Assembly: GCA_007695365.1 (NCBI GenBank)
Contig: REDV01000093.1
Span: 1-46,916 of the forward strand
Direction: 5' to 3'
From: Cryomorphaceae bacterium
GTDB taxonomy: Bacteria > Bacteroidota > Bacteroidia > Flavobacteriales_D > SKUL01
Length of the DNA stretch: 46,916 nucleotides
Each line of letters begins with the position of its first letter. The stretch's first letter is position 1. The translations under genes and the position numbers were made by a program. The notes beneath the pieces are model-generated. The model did no database searches, was not told where the DNA came from, and was given only the letters and a program-made list of their open reading frames with translations. Positions 14,982-24,144 of the stretch are shown piece by piece.

Positions 14982-15590
14982 TCAGATACGCTCTTTGGTG
15001 TGGCGAAGCAAGTGCGAAAGAAGGTCGCGGGCTCTGAAGAGTTGTGCTTTTACAGTACCCAGCGGAAGGTCCAGTTCTTCGGCAATTTCCTCGTAGGAAT
15101 ATTCTTTGAAGTAACGCAGCACCACAAGCTCACGGTATCGCGGCTTCAACTTATCCACCACCTCGCGCATGGCTTCCACCTTTTGCGATTTCATAAAGCT
15201 TTCTTCCGGATCCAACTCTTCATCCCGCACCTCGTACGTCAGATCGTCACCCTCATCGTTGGAGATGGAATTATCGAGGGAAACCATTTTCTTCTTCTTT
15301 TCCTTGCGAAGAAAATCAATACAGTTGTTGGAAGCAATTTTGAAGAGCCACGTGCTGAAAGCATAGCTGGGTTGGTACTGCTCGAGGCGTTTGAATGCTT
15401 TTCCGAAGGCTTCGATGGTAAGGTCGTCGGCATCGTCGCGGTTATTCACCATTTTAAGCAGCATAAAGAAAATCGCGTCGCGGTAACGATCCATCAGCTC
15501 GGCATAGGCCCGCTGATCGCCTTTTACTGCTTTCTGCACCAGATCGTAATCGTATTTGGCTTTGTCGGATAAATGATCGTTTACTTCCAT
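14982..15590 (-). CDS. ECF-type RNA polymerase sigma factor (202 aa)
   Basis: Region 2 is at about residues 25-95 (RDAIFFMLLKMVNNRDDADDLTIEAFGKAF and FSTWLFKIASN), an acidic linker follows, and region 4 is at about 135-195 with the helix-turn-helix YSYEEIAEELDLPLGTVKAQLFRARDLL. This is the group 4 (ECF) layout. ATG 15590 was chosen because the extension to 15938 is antisense overlap with the glycosyltransferase. The start overlaps the glycosyltransferase stop by 10 bases, so translation is probably coupled. No anti-sigma factor is adjacent, so control must come from elsewhere. Confidence 0.93.
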   Translation of the reverse strand: MEVNDHLSDKAKYDYDLVQKAVKGDQRAYAELMDRYRDAIFFMLLKMVNNRDDADDLTIEAFGKAFKRLEQYQPSYAFSTWLFKIASNNCIDFLRKEKKKKMVSLDNSISNDEGDDLTYEVRDEELDPEESFMKSQKVEAMREVVDKLKPRYRELVVLRYFKEYSYEEIAEELDLPLGTVKAQLFRARDLLSHLLRHTKERI

Positions 15591-16720
15591 TTCTTCTGTT
15601 TTGAAAAAAGAGCGGCTACCAAAAGTGCAAACTGGTTTGCCAGAAGCACCACTTCGAGCAGTGGCGACCAGGCCCAAATATACTTGTCTTTGAGAACCCG
15701 GAAGCTGAGCCGAAAGATAACCAATTGCGTCATTACTTTGGTGGCTAAAAGCACCGAAGCGATGTACTGCGTGTTTTCGCAGGTAAACAAATAAATTACT
15801 GCCACTAACCATGTTGTTAGGAATAGTGGATAGAGCCCAAGCATCAACCTTGAACCCCATCGGTAGTGTGTTGCAGTACTGTAATGTCGTCTTTTTTGGC
15901 GCCACCACCGCAACCACGAATCCGGTCCTGAGGTCCACATCAATGCATCGGGGTGCACAATAACCGCCGTGTTCTTTTTGCGGGCAATGTCGCGCACCAG
16001 CAGATCGTCATCGCCCGACATAATATGGTAATGCTTTTTAAACCCACCCACTACATCATAGGCACTCCGGGTGTAGCCGAGATTTCTCCCCACGCCCATG
16101 TAGGGGAATCCCGCCAGCGCAAAACCTGAGTAAAACATAGCTGTGAGCAGGGTTTCGAACCGCACGAGCGCATTGACAAGTCCTTTGGCCGGCTTTGCAG
16201 GGCTCATTCCCAGCACCACTTCTTTGCCGCTTTGAAAACCCGCAGCCATGTGCCGCAACCATTGATTGCTTTCAGGCACACAGTCGGCATCGGTAAAAAT
16301 AAGGAGCTCATGGGAGGCCTTTTTGATACCAAGCGTAAGCGGAAATTTTTTGCCCGGGCGGCGCTGAACATGCTCTTCAACAGTAACCACTTTGAGGTGG
16401 CTGTACACTTGTTGAAAGTTTAGAAGCTCATCACCGGTTTGGTCCCACGAATCGTCGTTTACCACCACTACTTCGAATTGAGGATAATCCTGCTCGAGTA
16501 TGCGCGGTAGGTTCGCTATTATATTCTGCTCCTCGTTGTGGGCACAAATCACTACCGAAACTGCGGGCCAATCCATCCTGTCGGCCGGAGTCATTCTTTT
16601 TTGAATACCCGGCCTGAGAAAAAAGAACAGATAGTAGAAAAACAACCCACACAGTGAAGCAATGGCCAGCAAGAGCGCTGCGGCGGTTTGCAAATCGAGT
16701 TCTGTTGGCCAGAAGGTCAT
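15581..16720 (-). CDS. Membrane-bound family 2 glycosyltransferase (379 aa)
   Basis: An N-terminal membrane helix (about 10-33) is followed by a GT-A domain. The nucleotide-sugar motifs are VSVVICAHNEEQNI, then VVVVNDDSWD, the metal-binding DADC, the acceptor GDDDLLVRD, and the processivity-type WWRQKRRHY. Three further helices end the protein, as in membrane GT2 enzymes that use lipid-linked or polymer acceptors. The substrate is unknown. It is the first gene of the operon with the sigma factor and rsmG, and its promoter box lies only 5 bases before the ATG. Confidence 0.9.
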   Translation of the reverse strand: MTFWPTELDLQTAAALLLAIASLCGLFFYYLFFFLRPGIQKRMTPADRMDWPAVSVVICAHNEEQNIIANLPRILEQDYPQFEVVVVNDDSWDQTGDELLNFQQVYSHLKVVTVEEHVQRRPGKKFPLTLGIKKASHELLIFTDADCVPESNQWLRHMAAGFQSGKEVVLGMSPAKPAKGLVNALVRFETLLTAMFYSGFALAGFPYMGVGRNLGYTRSAYDVVGGFKKHYHIMSGDDDLLVRDIARKKNTAVIVHPDALMWTSGPDSWLRWWRQKRRHYSTATHYRWGSRLMLGLYPLFLTTWLVAVIYLFTCENTQYIASVLLATKVMTQLVIFRLSFRVLKDKYIWAWSPLLEVVLLANQFALLVAALFSKQKKWK

Positions 16721-16725
16721 GCCGG

Positions 16726-16733
16726 CAAAATTA
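16726..16733 (-). promoter_or_regulatory. Putative -7 box (TAATTTTG) very close to the GT2 start
   Basis: Exact TAnnTTTG on the minus strand, 5 bases from ATG 16720, which would give a leaderless mRNA. Confidence 0.5.
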
Positions 16734-16761
16734 GCACAGGCATCATCTGCCCCGCTTGTTC

Positions 16762-16769
16762 TATCTTTG
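16762..16769 (+). promoter_or_regulatory. Putative -7 box (TATCTTTG) for tgt
   Basis: Exact TAnnTTTG match 43 bases before the TTG at 16813. It also lies downstream of the alternative TTG at 16756, which argues against that longer start. Confidence 0.55.
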
Positions 16770-16812
16770 GCGTTATTTCGCTACTTATCAACAACGCGTA
16801 ACACACCTGCAT

Positions 16813-17946
16813 TTGTTCAAGTTTGATTTACTCTCTACCGACCCGGCCAGCAGTGCGCGTGCCGGTGTAATCTCAACCGCGCATGGCACCATTGAAACGC
16901 CCATTTTTATGCCCGTCGGAACAGCCGGCGCAATCAAAGGGGTGCATATCAGCGAGCTGGAAGAAGACACCCGTGCCGACATCATGCTCTCCAACACCTA
17001 TCACCTCTATCTCCGGCCCGGAACAGAAATCATTCGCGGAGCCGGAGGCTTGCATCGTTTTAACGGCTGGAACAAACCCATCCTCACGGATAGCGGCGGA
17101 TACCAGGTATATTCTTTGGCCGGGAGCCGAAAAATTACCGAAAGCGGCGTGAGTTTTAAGTCTCATATTGACGGAAGCGCGCACTTTTTCAGTCCGGAGC
17201 GGGCCATTGACATACAACGTGAAATTGGCGCTGACATCATCATGGCATTTGATGAGTGCACGCCCTACCCTTGCGACTACGAATACGCCAAAAACTCGCT
17301 CGACATGACCCACCGCTGGCTGCAGCGCTGCGTGGATCGCTTTGAAAAAAAAGTGCCCCTCTACGGATATGGCCAAACCCTGTTGCCCATTGTGCAGGGA
17401 AGCACCTACACCGATTTGAGGCAGAAATCGGCAGAGGTGATTGCGGGATTTGATTTACCCGGCAACGCCATCGGAGGCTTATCGGTGGGGGAGCCGCACG
17501 AAGAGATGTACGCCATGACCGATGTGGTTTGCAGGATTCTTCCCAAAGACAAACCGCGCTACCTTATGGGCGTAGGAACACCTGCCAACCTCCTGGAAAA
17601 CATTGCCCTGGGAATAGACATGTTTGACTGTGTGATGCCCACGAGAAACGCCCGAAACGGAATGCTGTACACCAGTGAGGGGGTGATGAACATGCGAAAT
17701 AAAAAGTGGGAAAATGACCACAACGTGATTGACCCCAACGGAACTTCGGGCGTTGACCAACGCTACTCACGGGCATTTTTGAGGCACCTCTTTATATCGG
17801 GCGAAATGTTGGGCCCGCAAATTGCAAGTCTGCACAATCTGGCTTTCTATTTGTGGCTGGTGCGCGAGGCCCGCAAGCACATCATGGCCGGTGATTTTAC
17901 TACCTGGAAAAATCAAATGGTACCCAAACTCACCCACCGACTGTAG
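16813..17946 (+). CDS. tgt: tRNA-guanine transglycosylase
   Basis: Tgt exchanges guanine-34 for the queuosine precursor in tRNAs with GUN anticodons. The catalytic motifs are present: TPIFMPVGTAGAIKG, LTDSGGYQVYSL (base-binding), and AIGGLSVGEPHEEMY (nucleophile region). The TTG start (377 aa) matches family N-termini (FKFDLLSTDPASSARAG) and follows the promoter. Unusually, the zinc site near residues 300-325 lacks the CxCxxC cysteines: the stretch before YSRAFLRHLF reads GTSGVDQR, though the later His (SLHNLAFYLW) remains. Six bases separate it from the next gene, so the two form an operon. Confidence 0.95.
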   Translation: MFKFDLLSTDPASSARAGVISTAHGTIETPIFMPVGTAGAIKGVHISELEEDTRADIMLSNTYHLYLRPGTEIIRGAGGLHRFNGWNKPILTDSGGYQVYSLAGSRKITESGVSFKSHIDGSAHFFSPERAIDIQREIGADIIMAFDECTPYPCDYEYAKNSLDMTHRWLQRCVDRFEKKVPLYGYGQTLLPIVQGSTYTDLRQKSAEVIAGFDLPGNAIGGLSVGEPHEEMYAMTDVVCRILPKDKPRYLMGVGTPANLLENIALGIDMFDCVMPTRNARNGMLYTSEGVMNMRNKKWENDHNVIDPNGTSGVDQRYSRAFLRHLFISGEMLGPQIASLHNLAFYLWLVREARKHIMAGDFTTWKNQMVPKLTHRL

Positions 17947-17952
17947 GCAGTT

Positions 17953-19038
17953 TTGAAAATTCTGGACAGATATATCATCCGCAACTTTCTGGGCACTTTT
18001 GTATTCATCATGGTGGTGATTATGAGCATTGCCGTGGTGTTTGACGTATCGGAGAAAATTGACGATTTTCTGCGGAACAACGCGCCTCTCAATGAAATAC
18101 TGTTCACCTACTACGTGAACTTTGTGATTTTCTACGGTAACTTGTTCAGCGCGCTCCTTATTTTTATCACGGTTATTTTCTTCACCACCAAGCTGGCCAA
18201 CCGCACCGAGTTTATTGCCATTCTGAGCAGCGGCGTGAGCTTTAAGCGGATTATGATACCCTACTTCTTTTCGGCAACCCTGCTGGTGGCCATTTCGCTG
18301 CTGTTGAATCACTTTCTTATTCCGGAGGCCAATAAAAAGCGGCTGTCTTTTGAAATGAAGTACTTCAGCTATGGCTGGACTCCCGACCGAACCAATATCC
18401 ACCGCGAAATTACCCCGGGAACCATTGCTTATTTTCAACTGTACAGTCCGGCTTCGCTTTCAGGTTACAAGTTTGCACTTGAACAGTGGACACCCGAGGG
18501 TCAACTCAACTACAAGCTCGTAGCCGAGCGGGCAGCTTTCGACACCACCAACGGAAGGTGGCGTGTTCACAACTACTACGAACGCTTTTTTCTTCCCGGG
18601 GGACGCGGAGAAGAAATTCATACCGGCAGTAAAAAAGACACCCTCCTGGACCTTGACCCCGAAGATCTGCGTTTTAAAATTGACCTTGTTGCCGCGCTCA
18701 ACTTTCGCGAAATGAGGGAGCACATCGCACAGGAAAAAATGAGGGGCTCCGACACCGTAACCTATTACGAAATAGAACTCTATCAACGAACCTCCTACCC
18801 CTTTGCCACCTACGTACTCACGCTCATCGCCGTGGCCATTGCCAGCAGAAAGGTGCGTGGCGGACTGGGCGTGAACCTTGTTTTTGGGTTTTTGATCGTG
18901 TTCATCTACATTTTCTCTATGCGGATGACCACGGTAGCGGCAACCAACGCAGGGCTGGATCCCATACTAGCCGTATGGATACCCAACCTGATTTTCGGGA
19001 TTATCGGGGTGTTTCTCTACCGCAGAGCTCCGAAATAG
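17953..19038 (+). CDS. LptF/LptG-family permease (YjgP/YjgQ)
   Basis: This is a membrane subunit of the LPS export complex LptB2FG, which lifts lipopolysaccharide from the inner membrane. The opening ILDRYIIRNFLGTF and the helix ending VVFDVSEKIDDFL are typical. Three N-terminal helices (about 12-35, 60-80, 98-120), a periplasmic beta-jellyroll (about 120-270) and three C-terminal helices are visible. The start is TTG at 17953; the family sequence begins right there. Only one of the two usual paralogues is in the window. It follows tgt by 6 bases, so the two are co-transcribed. Confidence 0.9.
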   Translation: MKILDRYIIRNFLGTFVFIMVVIMSIAVVFDVSEKIDDFLRNNAPLNEILFTYYVNFVIFYGNLFSALLIFITVIFFTTKLANRTEFIAILSSGVSFKRIMIPYFFSATLLVAISLLLNHFLIPEANKKRLSFEMKYFSYGWTPDRTNIHREITPGTIAYFQLYSPASLSGYKFALEQWTPEGQLNYKLVAERAAFDTTNGRWRVHNYYERFFLPGGRGEEIHTGSKKDTLLDLDPEDLRFKIDLVAALNFREMREHIAQEKMRGSDTVTYYEIELYQRTSYPFATYVLTLIAVAIASRKVRGGLGVNLVFGFLIVFIYIFSMRMTTVAATNAGLDPILAVWIPNLIFGIIGVFLYRRAPK

Positions 19039-19040
19039 GC

Positions 19041-19838
19041 TTAAAGCTCAAAGTACCACGCGTTCGGCCACAACTCACCGGGGTGTTTTTCAAACAAACC
19101 ATATACAGCAGAACCACTTCCCGTCATGGACGCGTACAACGCTCCTCCTTTCTTCAATGAACCTATAACATTTCCAATCTCGGGGTATAGCGGCACCACA
19201 CTGTCTTCAAACTGATTGCGAACAAGACTCTGACCATTGAGTAGCATCTCCTTTGATAGCTCCCGAAGGCTTACAGGGGCCGGAACCGGATTCACTCCGC
19301 TGTAGGCCTCACGCGTACCTACATGCAAGCGAGGATCTACCAACACCAGAAACAACCCACTTAAATCGAGGGCATGAGACTCCATCAACTCCCCTCGCCC
19401 GTGTACAAAAGCAGGTCTATTGCGGATAAAAAACGGACAGTCACTGCCCAGCTCAAGCGCCAATACTTCCAATTCGGGGGTTTTCAATCCAAGCTGGAAC
19501 ATATCATTCAGCATAAGGATAGCAAAAGCGCCATCGGCCGAGCCGCCACCCAACCCCGCTCCCATGGGAATCATTTTCCGCAAATGCATATGCACCGGCT
19601 GCACGGCTTCGAACCGGCTGTGCATAATGCGCCATGCTTTCACGCACAAATTGGCATCATCTTCACCTGGAATATTGAGACCAGATGTAGTAAACCTAAA
19701 GGTATCGGCAACCACCATTTCCAACGCATCAGAAAGCGGCACGGGGTAAAAAATGCTCTCAATGTTGTGGTATCCGTCGTCCCGACGGCCGGTAATGTAT
19801 AGGCCAATGTTGATTTTGGCGTTGGGAAATGAAATCAC
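19041..19838 (-). CDS. ispE: 4-diphosphocytidyl-2-C-methyl-D-erythritol kinase
   Basis: IspE phosphorylates CDP-methylerythritol in the non-mevalonate isoprenoid pathway. It is a GHMP kinase: the N-terminus SFPNAKINIGLYI and the DGYHNIESIFYPV motif lead to the ATP loop PMGAGLGGGSADGAF (about residues 92-106). The catalytic Asp region is present, and 265 aa is normal. The GTG at 19838 was chosen because it places the PNAKIN motif at the usual place and because a promoter box lies 15 bases upstream, inside any longer reading. It converges on the LPS permease gene, with 2 bases between stops. Confidence 0.95.
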   Translation of the reverse strand: MISFPNAKINIGLYITGRRDDGYHNIESIFYPVPLSDALEMVVADTFRFTTSGLNIPGEDDANLCVKAWRIMHSRFEAVQPVHMHLRKMIPMGAGLGGGSADGAFAILMLNDMFQLGLKTPELEVLALELGSDCPFFIRNRPAFVHGRGELMESHALDLSGLFLVLVDPRLHVGTREAYSGVNPVPAPVSLRELSKEMLLNGQSLVRNQFEDSVVPLYPEIGNVIGSLKKGGALYASMTGSGSAVYGLFEKHPGELWPNAWYFEL

Positions 19839-19853
19839 AGAATTAGTTTGCCG

Positions 19854-19861
19854 CAAAAGTA
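19854..19861 (-). promoter_or_regulatory. Putative -7 box (TACTTTTG) for ispE
   Basis: Exact TAnnTTTG on the minus strand, 15 bases before GTG 19838. Confidence 0.6.
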
Positions 19862-19919
19862 TCAATAGGGGCTATAACTTGAAGGAAGAGCAAAAAATTC
19901 TGTCAGGAAAAAAACTTTG

Positions 19920-19927
19920 TACCTTCG
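19920..19927 (+). promoter_or_regulatory. Putative -7 box (TACCTTCG) for accA
   Basis: One mismatch from TAnnTTTG, 24 bases before the accA ATG. Confidence 0.45.
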
Positions 19928-19951
19928 TCGCGATAATCCAAACACAACTGC

Positions 19952-20905
19952 ATGGCCGTTTTCCTTGATTTTGAAAAACCCATTGAGGAGTTACAGATTC
20001 AGATTGATCAGGCGCGTGAACTCGCTGAAAAGAGTGAGGTAGATGTACAACAGGTGCTGGCCGAACTCGAAGAGAAGATTGTCCGAAAACGGGCGGAGAT
20101 ATACGGTAACCTCACACCTTGGCAGCGCGTGCAGGTTTCTCGCCATCCTGAAAGACCTTACACACTTTATTATATCAAGGCACTTACCGGCGAAAATTTT
20201 ATTGAGCTGCACGGCGACCGGAATGTAAAGGACGACAAAGCCATGGTGGGTGGTTTGGGTACCATTGACGGCAAGCCTGTGATGTTTATTGGCCAGCAAA
20301 AAGGGGTAAACACCAAAATGCGCCAATACCGAAACTTTGGAATGGCCAACCCGGAAGGCTACCGCAAAGCCTTGCGCTTAATGAAGCTTGCCGAAAAGTT
20401 CAACATTCCGGTGGTTTCTTTGATTGACACTCCCGGCGCCTACCCCGGTCTGGAGGCAGAGGAGCGCGGTCAGGGAGAGGCCATTGCCCGCAACCTGTTT
20501 GAGATGGTGAATTTGCGGGTTCCCATGATCTGCGTGATTATTGGCGAAGGTGCATCAGGTGGTGCATTGGGAATTGGCATGGGAGACAAAGTATACATGC
20601 TCGAAAACTCCTGGTATTCTGTAATCTCTCCTGAAAACTGCTCCACTATTTTGTGGCGCACATGGGATTTTAAGGAAGTGGCAGCAGATGCGCTCAAACT
20701 TACGGCTCAAAACATGCTCGACCACAAGTTGATTGATGGAATTATTCCTGAGCCGGTTGGGGGTGCCCACACAGATCCGGAGGGGACAGTGCGCAACATC
20801 AAGTCGCAGCTACTGAAAGACCTGGCTAAGTTGAAAAAAGCGAGTCCTGACCGGAGAATTGCTGCCCGGATTAAGAAATACGCGTCGATGGGCGCTTACG
20901 GCTAA
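19952..20905 (+). CDS. accA: Acetyl-CoA carboxylase carboxyltransferase subunit alpha
   Basis: AccA pairs with AccD to move the carboxyl group from biotin to acetyl-CoA, giving malonyl-CoA for fatty-acid synthesis. The N-terminal coiled region opens with [10 protein letters not shown], and then [58 protein letters not shown] and [15 protein letters not shown] follow in the usual order. The length of 317 aa is normal and ATG 19952 fits. It has its own promoter, divergent from ispE. accD is not in the window. Confidence 0.97.
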   Translation: MAVFLDFEKPIEELQIQIDQARELAEKSEVDVQQVLAELEEKIVRKRAEIYGNLTPWQRVQVSRHPERPYTLYYIKALTGENFIELHGDRNVKDDKAMVGGLGTIDGKPVMFIGQQKGVNTKMRQYRNFGMANPEGYRKALRLMKLAEKFNIPVVSLIDTPGAYPGLEAEERGQGEAIARNLFEMVNLRVPMICVIIGEGASGGALGIGMGDKVYMLENSWYSVISPENCSTILWRTWDFKEVAADALKLTAQNMLDHKLIDGIIPEPVGGAHTDPEGTVRNIKSQLLKDLAKLKKASPDRRIAARIKKYASMGAYG

Positions 20906-20914
20906 GCCTGCACG

Positions 20915-22237
20915 CTAAGGATTTCTGTTGTAGAGTACACAAACATCTCGCGGGTTGTTTACCGCAATGGTTCCTATTTCCTGCATTCCGTTCCCCTGAA
21001 GGCTGAACACGTGGATATGTGATTGCGTTAAACCAAAAACCCTGTTGCCCAAAGGGTCGTGCACCAAACGGTGGAAGTCGGGCCCGTTGTAAAAAACCTG
21101 TAGCGGGCCCGCAAAATTGAAGCGGTATACCGTGCCATCGATTTGAAACAGATAGCGGCGATTTGCCAGTTTACACACAGCGGTGATCTCTCCTTGAGGC
21201 AACGTCCCGATTTGTGTGAAGTTTTGACCCATAATGTTGTATTTCCTGATTCTGGGCTGGCCGTTTTCGTTCACAAAGATGACGGTCTGATTGGGCTCGG
21301 TGATATTTTCCGAACTTACATCGGGAAACATCTCCACCACATCACCCTGCATTCCAATTCGAAACTCTACTGCACCGCTTACCTTGAAAAACACGGTGAA
21401 GTCCTGGCTGGAGTTATCTATGCGTCGTTCTATGGCAAAAGCGCGGTTGTCGGTAAGCAGGCACGTCACGGGCCGATGCAGCAACAGCTCCGTATCAAAG
21501 CCGGCAATCACGCTTCCGCTTTTGTTGAGAATCTGAAAAAAATGATCCGTATCGCCCACCAGCAGTTCGCCATTATTGGGGTTCAAACTTACACTTTCAA
21601 TGCTACGCCAGGATGTGTTGTTGGGTATATCGTGCTCCCATTGCTGACCGAATTCCGGGTAATTCAAAGCGCGAATTTTACCGTTTACAGTTGACACCAC
21701 TTTCACGTTTCCTTCCAGATGATTGGGCACCAAACGCTGCACATCACCGGCACCGCTCAGAACCGGGTTCATCACCCCGTTTTCCAGCAGGGCTACTGTT
21801 CGGTTGTTTCCTGCCCCATATGCCACCATAACAGCTTTCTCTTCCAAGGGCAAGGGCACTAGATTGATTTTCCGGAAAATACTGGTGTGATTATCATTAT
21901 CGTAAGCAATGAGATTCAGGTAGTAAGGCTGCCCTCCCTGTAAATCGGGGCGGTTGATGTAAAAAGCCTTGTTCAGCTGATAAGTGGGTGTTCCGGGAAA
22001 CTCATCGCCCATATTGGCAAGGCTTGAACCCGCAGCATTGGTGAGACTAACTTTTACGCGGCGCACCACTTCATCGTCGGTAATGTGGGCGTTTACCACG
22101 ATCGTGTCAACAGAGTATATCAGCGCGTTTTCGGCCGGGCTGTTCCATGTAACCTGCGGCCCTACACCGTCGGAATTTTGCTTCTTACAAGCAGTTAAAG
22201 CCCACAGAACACAAATTAACAACAACAAATTGTTCAT
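20915..22237 (-). CDS. Lipoprotein with Ig-like and propeller-like parts (440 aa)
   Basis: A 16-residue leader ends in LTAC (Cys17), so the mature protein is lipid anchored. Residues about 25-120 form a bacterial Ig-like domain (VTWNSPAENALI, then YYLNLIAYDNDNHTS). From about 130 to the end are repeated strand units with the pattern hydrophobic, VVSTVNGKIRALN, LLVGDTDHFFQILN and FVNENGQPRIRKYN, suggesting a beta-propeller. It shares the general plan of cell-surface lipoproteins in Bacteroidota but no precise family is recognised. ATG 22237 was preferred to the start three codons earlier because the leader is then compact. It faces dnaB and converges on accA. Confidence 0.7.
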   Translation of the reverse strand: MNNLLLLICVLWALTACKKQNSDGVGPQVTWNSPAENALIYSVDTIVVNAHITDDEVVRRVKVSLTNAAGSSLANMGDEFPGTPTYQLNKAFYINRPDLQGGQPYYLNLIAYDNDNHTSIFRKINLVPLPLEEKAVMVAYGAGNNRTVALLENGVMNPVLSGAGDVQRLVPNHLEGNVKVVSTVNGKIRALNYPEFGQQWEHDIPNNTSWRSIESVSLNPNNGELLVGDTDHFFQILNKSGSVIAGFDTELLLHRPVTCLLTDNRAFAIERRIDNSSQDFTVFFKVSGAVEFRIGMQGDVVEMFPDVSSENITEPNQTVIFVNENGQPRIRKYNIMGQNFTQIGTLPQGEITAVCKLANRRYLFQIDGTVYRFNFAGPLQVFYNGPDFHRLVHDPLGNRVFGLTQSHIHVFSLQGNGMQEIGTIAVNNPRDVCVLYNRNP

Positions 22238-22250
22238 TACTCTCACAGCC

Positions 22251-22258
22251 TAAATGTA
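22251..22258 (-). promoter_or_regulatory. Weak -7 box (TACATTTA) for the lipoprotein
   Basis: One mismatch from TAnnTTTG, 13 bases before ATG 22237. The remaining stretch between this lipoprotein and dnaB holds nothing else I can name. Confidence 0.3.
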
Positions 22259-22428
22259 CGAAAAGCCCGTATAAGCCGTATCTTCATAGATTCACTCCGG
22301 TTGATTTCCTAATCGCTATCTGCTTGTTTCACAGGGCTGTGACCAATCACTAACAATTGTTCAAAACCCGTCTTGAAAACATTGTCAAATCAAAAACAGG
22401 AATGCGAAACCGGATGGTGAAGCAAGTA

Positions 22429-22436
22429 TAATTTTG
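22429..22436 (+). promoter_or_regulatory. Putative -7 box (TAATTTTG) for dnaB
   Basis: Exact TAnnTTTG match, 20 bases before ATG 22457. Confidence 0.6.
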
Positions 22437-22456
22437 GGCCGGAAAAAGAAGAAACC

Positions 22457-24013
22457 ATGGCAGAACTGGAAGTAGTTGAGAATAAGAAAGGAAGTAAAAT
22501 GGCAGCTGTATCCATGGTGGATGGTGGCAAACTCCAACCTCAGGCCGTAGAGTTGGAAGAGGCTGTACTAGGTGCGATGATGCTCGAGAAAAATGCGGTG
22601 AACGATGCCATTGAGATTCTATCGGCGGAGAGCTTTTACCGTGAGGCACATCAAAAGATTTTTACTGCCATCAAAGAGCTGTTTGCCGACACCGAGCCTA
22701 TCGACATTCTCACCGTAACGAACCGGCTTCGAAAGAACGCTCACCTGGACGACGTAGGCGGCCCCTATTACATAAGCCAACTCACCAATAAAGTTGCATC
22801 GGCCGCCAACATTCAGTTTCACGCCCGAATCATTGCCCAGAAGTACATCCTGCGTGAGCTCATTCGCATTTCTACTGACATAGTTCGCGAGGCTTTTGAC
22901 GACACGACCGATGTATTTGACCTGCTCGACAAGGCTGAACAAAGCCTCTACAAAGTAGCCGAGGGCAACATCCGAAAGGACGTGAGCAAGATGCAAAACC
23001 TGATGGCCGAAGCCATCAAGCAAATTGAGGAAGCCGGTAAGAAGGACGGCGGTTTGAGCGGAGTGCCCACAGGCTTTACCAACCTGGATCGCCTGACGGG
23101 CGGTTGGCAGCGATCCGACCTTATTATCATGGCGGGTCGACCGGGTATGGGAAAAACCGCTTTTGTTCTCTCGATGGCGCGAAATGTAGCCGTGGAATTT
23201 GAACGGCCGGTAGCTGTGTTTTCACTGGAAATGTCTTCATTGCAGCTTGTAAACCGTTTGATTGCCAGCGAATCGGAAATATCAGCAGAAAAACTCCGGA
23301 AAGGAACCCTGCAAGAGCACGAGTACCACCAGCTTCACTCTCGCATCAACCGCCTGTCTGAAGCACCCCTCTTTATTGACGACACTCCGGCCCTTTCGGT
23401 TTTTGAATTACGCGCCAAATGCCGACGACTCAAAGCTCAGCACGGTATCGAACTCATCATTATTGACTACCTGCAATTGATGACGGCAGGAGGAGATAGC
23501 AGTAAAAACGGTGGTAATCGCGAACAGGAAATCAGCACTATATCGCGCTCGCTGAAAGGATTGGCCAAGGAACTTGACGTGCCCATCATTGCCCTATCGC
23601 AATTGAACCGGTCTGTTGAGACGCGTGGAGGAGACAAACGACCTCAGCTCTCTGACCTCAGAGAATCGGGCGCCATTGAACAGGACGCCGACCTTGTGAC
23701 CTTTGTCTATCGCCCCGAATATTACAACATTACCCAGGACGAAAACGGTGAATCGACACTGGGCATCGGAGAGATCATTGTGGCCAAGCACCGTAACGGA
23801 GGTTTGGACAATGTGAAGCTGCGGTTTATCGGCCACCTTGCCAAATTCGATAACCTGGAGAGTTATGACTTTGACCAGCAAGGAAATATCAAACCCAACA
23901 CCGAGTTTGATACGCCCAACACCATCACACGGCCCTCGCGTATGGATGATGTTTCGCTGGATGATGACGACGATGATGATTTTGGTATTGACCTGGATGA
24001 CAGCTTCAACTAA
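22457..24013 (+). CDS. dnaB: Replicative DNA helicase DnaB
   Basis: DnaB is the hexameric 5'-3' helicase at the replication fork. The N-terminal helical domain (about 25-130, with QAVELEEAVLGAMMLEKNA) and the RecA-like motor follow: Walker A GRPGMGKT at 227-234, EMSSLQLVNRLIASE, Walker B-type IDYLQLM, and SQLNRSVE and RESGAIEQDADLV near the end. The final 30 residues are a run of Asp (DDDDDDD), a common tail in Bacteroidota. ATG 22457 was chosen from family length; an internal ATG (22499) is possible. A promoter box lies just upstream. Confidence 0.96.
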   Translation: MAELEVVENKKGSKMAAVSMVDGGKLQPQAVELEEAVLGAMMLEKNAVNDAIEILSAESFYREAHQKIFTAIKELFADTEPIDILTVTNRLRKNAHLDDVGGPYYISQLTNKVASAANIQFHARIIAQKYILRELIRISTDIVREAFDDTTDVFDLLDKAEQSLYKVAEGNIRKDVSKMQNLMAEAIKQIEEAGKKDGGLSGVPTGFTNLDRLTGGWQRSDLIIMAGRPGMGKTAFVLSMARNVAVEFERPVAVFSLEMSSLQLVNRLIASESEISAEKLRKGTLQEHEYHQLHSRINRLSEAPLFIDDTPALSVFELRAKCRRLKAQHGIELIIIDYLQLMTAGGDSSKNGGNREQEISTISRSLKGLAKELDVPIIALSQLNRSVETRGGDKRPQLSDLRESGAIEQDADLVTFVYRPEYYNITQDENGESTLGIGEIIVAKHRNGGLDNVKLRFIGHLAKFDNLESYDFDQQGNIKPNTEFDTPNTITRPSRMDDVSLDDDDDDDFGIDLDDSFN

Positions 24014-24144
24014 GCCCACTTTCTGACGGCCTGTCAGTCTGCATACTTTGGCCGGTATTTTGTACCTTTCGGTTTCTGAATGCCTTTGAGAAAATACTTT
24101 GCTTCTGTGGGCGTTTTGAAAACAGGAAAACCGAAGATTACCCT

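Noticed and set aside
15591-15938. Longer N-terminus for the sigma factor
   Set aside because: The extension is another frame of the glycosyltransferase gene. Sigma region 2 needs only the ATG at 15590.
24014-24144. TACTTTGG, TACCTTTC and TACTTTGC as promoter boxes of the secreted-protein gene
   Set aside because: Each departs from TAnnTTTG in spacing or in one base, and none has good distance to the start, so I did not call one.
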